Assembly (NCBI GenBank): GCA_027017165.1
Contig: JALURF010000116.1
Span: forward strand, 1,902 to 10,502
DNA length: 8,601 nucleotides
DNA from: Thermofilaceae archaeon
Lineage (GTDB): Archaea; Thermoproteota; Thermoprotei; Thermofilales; B69-G16
Direction of reading: 5' to 3'
Part shown: in pieces, positions 5,416-8,601 of the stretch
Numbering within the stretch: the stretch's first letter is position 1
How the letters are laid out: each line of letters begins with the position of its first letter
Program-made: the position numbers and the translations under genes
The notes under the pieces: model-generated
Database searches by the model: none
Told to the model about the DNA's origin: nothing
The model's input: only the letters and a program-made list of their open reading frames with translations

Positions 5416-8039
5416 ATCCTCACGCTAGGAATTACCAAGATCAAATTCTCGGTTCTCGAATGCTTGAAGTACACAGTGATTCGCCTAGGCCACGATATAT
5501 CAATATCCAAATCTACGATGTACACTGTATAATCGTACTCGGACTTAACGCCTACATTTTCATAGAGCCTACCATTCCACTCCGTGAGAATATCTATGCT
5601 TACGCACGGGCAGAAGAGACGAGAATACTCCGGCAACGTTGTTCTATTGAGTAGGGTCCATTTAAAAACTAAGTGTAAGGGTTTTTCCTCTATTTCAAGG
5701 AGCTTCATGCAAAGAGGAACCACGGGAATATCTTTCTCCTCGCTATATGGGACGATATTCACCGGAGAACCGAGAGGTCCAGACCACCTTACTCTAGCCT
5801 TAAACACTAAGTGTTTTAGGCCATACTCTTTTAGGATATACTCGTAAGGTAGAAATGCATCACTGAAGATGCTATAATTGTTCACGCCGTAATATCTAGA
5901 GCCCCTACCAAGTCGTTGCGAGACTACGATATTGTTGCTATACTCTAATGTAAACCATACATCCTGATGAGGAGGCTTCGGTGACAGGTTTAGCTCAGGA
6001 GGAGGCAGGTACTTGTAATAAGCCTCCCATACTACATATACTCCTTCTCTCTCGTAGAAAGACCATACTGTGAAGTCAATCGATGTTATAACTATGGTTT
6101 TAGACCAACTTTTAACATTACGGGGTCCTGTTTTTGGATAGCGCTCCCAGGGCTTAGAAATATTTAAACTACTACGCCAGGTAATAGTTAAATTGTAAAC
6201 CGCATAAGTTAACGATCTTCTATCGTCAAAGGGATCATCAAAGTGAGAATTTACGCTTGGATCTTCGATATCCGGAACCCACGCTGATGCCCCTAAGAAA
6301 TACCAGCCTTCATACTCTCCGCTAGTAACCACCGGGTATTTTCTCAGCTCTTTAGCCGAAACATGCACTGAGCCATGTTTTGGAGTAAAGGGAGTTTTAA
6401 CCATTAAGGTTAAATCGTTCAGATCAACATATGCATACTTGCTTGCATTCTTAGCAACGACTAAGGCGACGAGCGGTCTGCTAGTATTGTAATATGGAAT
6501 AACTTTAATTGTATAGACTCCGGGATAGGGTAACGTTATATTAACGGATTCTCCGGGTGTAAGCCATTCTCCTCTCGTTTTAACTCCTTCACCTATTTCA
6601 TTACCTCTACTAGAGTAGAAAGCTATGACCTTAATATCCTCATTTACAAGTACTTCAATAAGCTCACTGTTAACTCTTTTCTCATCTACTAACCAATGAG
6701 AGAACAAATACTCTCTATTTCCATCGAAGAGGCGTCCAGGAGCTCGTAGGGAAATGGTACTGCCTATACTTAAGTCTTCGAGAATGAAATTGGTATACTT
6801 TACTAAGTGTTTACCCATGTACCAAATCTGTATAGGAACGTCGTCGATCGGGGATGATTCGACGATAAGCCTAGCTGTTCGCTTATATACGGCTACAACT
6901 ATGCCTTCATTCACAGCCTGACTAGGACAAGAAAATTCTCCAATATTATTATATAATACTCTTTCCTTTGAGTAAATAGGTATCCTATATACCCATTTAT
7001 CGAAAAACCAGAAAGTTCCATTATAGAAGACCTGTTCTGGAGCTTCTAAAACCGCGGTTAGACCGTCGTCCACGGCTGATTCTCTATACAGAGTAAAATT
7101 GGTATATTTACTTCCCGAACCGACATTACCGCTATACTTTATCAAAACTGGTATATTTGACTTAATCTCTAAGCGATACCAGTAATAATACCCACTGTAG
7201 TGAGCAGTTGCTATATACTCAGCATTATCAGGGACATGCACATTGATAGTATTGTTCCGATACCACTCAATTCGCCTAGGTGACAGAGGTGTAACACTCC
7301 AATTTATAAAATATCTAACTTTACTCCCAAAGACGAATTTTCGAGGAGCCGTAAGAGTAACCGAGAAACTACTATCAGTAGGGCTTTTTTTAGAGATGAG
7401 AAATGGAGTTTTATAAGTACCTTCTCGATATCCAGAAACATTTATTGGAACATGATATAGCTCTCGGCCTTTCCGATTCGCCGCTTTAACTATTAAACCG
7501 CTATATTTGGTTTTCTTTCCTCCACCACCATCGCCACTACTATTATCATTACCATTATCAATTTTCTCAACAGAGTGCACTTCAACTTCAGCGACAACGT
7601 CGATGACGGCCATGTCATAGCTATAGAGTTCTCCACCATCAGCTTCAGCCCACAACTCTATCTCAAAAGTTAAAACTCTTGCATCGCCAGTATATCCCGT
7701 CAAGGAGAATGTACCACTTATAGTCTCTCGCTTATCTATCTGTACACCGCTTCGACGTAAAAATCTCGTATCAAACCATCCCGCAGCTACGTAGCCACTT
7801 TCGCTGTATACGCTATACTGGACTTCCGCCACATACCTAAACGTAACTCTATAAGTTGAATTAGGCTCCAACCCATCCACTGTTACAAGTTTAACTGCAA
7901 TGTCCGTATGATCTTCGTAATTAGGAGTGTAGGCATGCACATGTAGGCTGGTGATGGATAACGTAGTGTTCGTGAATAGGGAAAAGATTACTACAGCTGT
8001 AAAAATAGCTAAAAATATTACCTTCTTAATCTTAACCAC
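5412..8039 (-). CDS. Large exported beta-rich surface protein with three tandem repeat modules
   Basis: Of 875 residues, the first about 29 form a signal peptide or anchor (basic MVKIKK, then hydrophobic 7-22). A beta-rich N-terminal domain (about 30-155) is followed by a flexible Asn/Asp/Gly linker (161-177). Three diverged copies of one module follow (179-282, 284-386 and 388-476), then a short beta domain (490-547) and a Trp/Tyr-rich C-terminal region (550-875). No second membrane helix, sortase-like signal or catalytic motif is visible. Sixteen N-glycosylation sequons are spread over its length, as expected of an archaeal surface glycoprotein. Cysteines are few (C371, C777, C810, C812). 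The start is GTG 8039, overlapping the upstream stop by 8 bases. A GAGGTG string overlaps this GTG, so the true start could be the ATT three codons later; no ATG lies before residue 143. A role as adhesin, stalk or S-layer-associated protein is inference. Confidence 0.88.
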   Translation of the reverse strand: MVKIKKVIFLAIFTAVVIFSLFTNTTLSITSLHVHAYTPNYEDHTDIAVKLVTVDGLEPNSTYRVTFRYVAEVQYSVYSESGYVAAGWFDTRFLRRSGVQIDKRETISGTFSLTGYTGDARVLTFEIELWAEADGGELYSYDMAVIDVVAEVEVHSVEKIDNGNDNSSGDGGGGKKTKYSGLIVKAANRKGRELYHVPINVSGYREGTYKTPFLISKKSPTDSSFSVTLTAPRKFVFGSKVRYFINWSVTPLSPRRIEWYRNNTINVHVPDNAEYIATAHYSGYYYWYRLEIKSNIPVLIKYSGNVGSGSKYTNFTLYRESAVDDGLTAVLEAPEQVFYNGTFWFFDKWVYRIPIYSKERVLYNNIGEFSCPSQAVNEGIVVAVYKRTARLIVESSPIDDVPIQIWYMGKHLVKYTNFILEDLSIGSTISLRAPGRLFDGNREYLFSHWLVDEKRVNSELIEVLVNEDIKVIAFYSSRGNEIGEGVKTRGEWLTPGESVNITLPYPGVYTIKVIPYYNTSRPLVALVVAKNASKYAYVDLNDLTLMVKTPFTPKHGSVHVSAKELRKYPVVTSGEYEGWYFLGASAWVPDIEDPSVNSHFDDPFDDRRSLTYAVYNLTITWRSSLNISKPWERYPKTGPRNVKSWSKTIVITSIDFTVWSFYEREGVYVVWEAYYKYLPPPELNLSPKPPHQDVWFTLEYSNNIVVSQRLGRGSRYYGVNNYSIFSDAFLPYEYILKEYGLKHLVFKARVRWSGPLGSPVNIVPYSEEKDIPVVPLCMKLLEIEEKPLHLVFKWTLLNRTTLPEYSRLFCPCVSIDILTEWNGRLYENVGVKSEYDYTVYIVDLDIDISWPRRITVYFKHSRTENLILVIPSVRI
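6612..6878 (-). repeat. Surface module, copy 3 of 3
   Basis: Residues 388-476. Landmarks are VPI (401-403), KYTNF (414-418), ISLRAP (429-434), YLFSHW (444-449) and VIAFY (471-475). It is the most compact and most canonical copy, sharing KYTNF exactly with copy 2. Confidence 0.72.
6882..7190 (-). repeat. Surface module, copy 2 of 3
   Basis: Residues 284-386. Landmarks are PVLI (297-300), KYTNF (311-315), AVLEAP (329-334), WFFDKW (344-349) and IVVAVY (380-385). It is longer than copy 3 between F-x-x-W and A-x-Y, and that insertion contains the only cysteine of the repeat region (C371). Confidence 0.7.
7194..7505 (-). repeat. Surface module, copy 1 of 3 in the large exported protein
   Basis: Residues 179-282. 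Landmarks shared with the other copies are VPI (197-199), YKTPF (209-213), VTLTAP (227-232), YFINW (243-247) and YIATAHY (275-281). The order hydrophobic strand, T-x-F, L-x-AP, F-x-x-W, A-x-Y resembles beta-repeat modules common in archaeal and Gram-positive surface proteins. The copies are recognisable as protein but not as DNA. Confidence 0.7.
7509..7559 (-). other. Low-complexity Asn/Asp/Gly linker within the large exported protein
   Basis: Residues 161-177 read DNGNDNSSGDGGGGKKT. The stretch is hydrophilic and flexible and separates the N-terminal beta domain from the three tandem modules. It includes one sequon (N166). Such linkers usually mark a domain boundary. Confidence 0.75.
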
Positions 8040-8601
8040 CTCTGTATTCTATCGTTGAATTCCTAAAATCTACAAGCCCTTTATCGTATCCGAAAACATA
8101 AATGCCAACTATGTACCTATCACGGAACAATTTTAGAGAGAGAAAATTCTGAGATAATATATCCGATACATCAATTACGATATTATCATCTAATTTCTCC
8201 TTACGGAGAATAGCTAAGTATTCCAGCCTAGGATTCCCTCTTCCATCGTAAAAAAGAAATTTCTTTACGATATACCCGCCTCTACCTATCCCGGAGTACC
8301 AATAGCCGATAGCCACTATAGGGCTCTCAAGAACATCTCCTATGGCAACGCCTTTATCCAACACTAAGAATAACATAAAATCTTCCATAACTCCCTCTTC
8401 TCCTCGTGCGGTAGAAGACACGCTAGCTCTAACGTAGGAGATTTTAATCCAACTATCGCATTCTTTATTAAACATCGGCAGCGGCTTTTCTAGCGGTATA
8501 AAAATATATCCACGCCTGAATTCTATATGCCCATTTCTCAACTCTACATAGTCTCCTTCAAGCTCAACTACCGAAACCATATTTTTCAAGTCTAGAATTT
8601 C
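8032..8601 (-). CDS. Beta-rich protein of unknown function, first gene of the surface operon in this window (probably 5'-truncated)
   Basis: The frame is open from the TAA at 8032-8034 to the right edge (189 residues), so the 5' end may lie outside. If it starts inside, ATG 8580 (182 residues) is more natural than TTG 8589, but neither has a ribosome binding site. The visible part is dominated by alternating hydrophobic strands, for example VELRNGHIEFRRGYIFIPL, and ends with YIVGIYVFGYDKGLVDFRNS. That overall look suggests a concanavalin/LamG-like beta-sandwich, though I see no diagnostic motif. There is no signal peptide or membrane helix in the visible part, which favours a longer protein with its export signal upstream, or a cytoplasmic partner. 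It has one cysteine and overlaps the large exported protein gene by 8 bases, so it belongs to the same transcript. Confidence 0.72.
   Translation of the reverse strand, partial: EILDLKNMVSVVELEGDYVELRNGHIEFRRGYIFIPLEKPLPMFNKECDSWIKISYVRASVSSTARGEEGVMEDFMLFLVLDKGVAIGDVLESPIVAIGYWYSGIGRGGYIVKKFLFYDGRGNPRLEYLAILRKEKLDDNIVIDVSDILSQNFLSLKLFRDRYIVGIYVFGYDKGLVDFRNSTIEYRGG

Noticed and set aside
5382..5847. Two plus-strand open frames (5382-5654 and 5584-5847)
   Set aside because: Both run antisense through the well-supported large exported protein gene, overlap each other in different frames, and show no coding features.
5960..6000. CTGATGAGG followed by GGTGACAGG on the plus strand as a possible C/D-box sRNA
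   Set aside because: The first base does not fit the RUGAUGA consensus, no proper D box is present, and the stretch is antisense to coding sequence.
7080..7110. AAATTGGTATA shared with 6787-6797 as a DNA direct repeat
   Set aside because: It encodes the common KYTNF motif in two protein modules; identity does not extend beyond about 11 bases.

Overview
The window looks archaeal, most likely from a thermophilic member of the Thermoproteota or a neighbouring lineage. I infer this from the dense gene packing with 4 to 13 bp overlaps, GGTGAT/GAGGTG-type ribosome binding sites a few bases before starts, use of GTG and TTG starts, heavy use of AGA/AGG and ATA codons, and protein families typical of archaeal genomes. 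No rRNA, tRNA, CRISPR array, transposase or IS end is visible, and no gene-free stretch exceeds 40 bases.

Layout. Positions 2-2446 carry three plus-strand genes. They are the C-terminal part of a coiled-coil protein resembling the tail of HerA/DUF87-type ATPases (cut by the left edge), an EamA/DMT-family membrane transporter, and an NAD(P)H-dependent FMN reductase-like flavoprotein with four clustered cysteines. From 2394 to the right edge every gene is on the minus strand. In transcription order (right to left) these are: a gene cut or possibly cut by the right edge; an 875-residue exported beta-rich protein with three copies of a surface module; five small proteins that each have a hydrophobic N-terminal helix and an extracellular tail; an 82-residue charged soluble protein; and a Nudix hydrolase of the ADP-ribose pyrophosphatase type. 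The flavoprotein and Nudix genes converge and overlap by 53 bp.

The main interest is the minus-strand block 2953-8601. Its genes are chained by ATGA-type or slightly longer overlaps, so they are almost certainly co-transcribed. The run of short single-helix proteins, one with a good archaeal prepilin-like N-terminus (HRG|Q followed by a hydrophobic stretch), beside a large sequon-rich exported repeat protein suggests a cell-surface assembly: minor pilin-like subunits with an adhesin or stalk protein. I recognise no named system. No assembly ATPase, polytopic platform protein or prepilin peptidase lies in the window, so the pilus interpretation is inference.

I corrected several gene starts. 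The 4178 gene very likely begins at 4510, not 4558. The 3589 gene uses TTG at 4188. The 5412 gene begins at GTG 8039 or just inside it. The first gene extends to the left edge, and the last has an open frame to the right edge.
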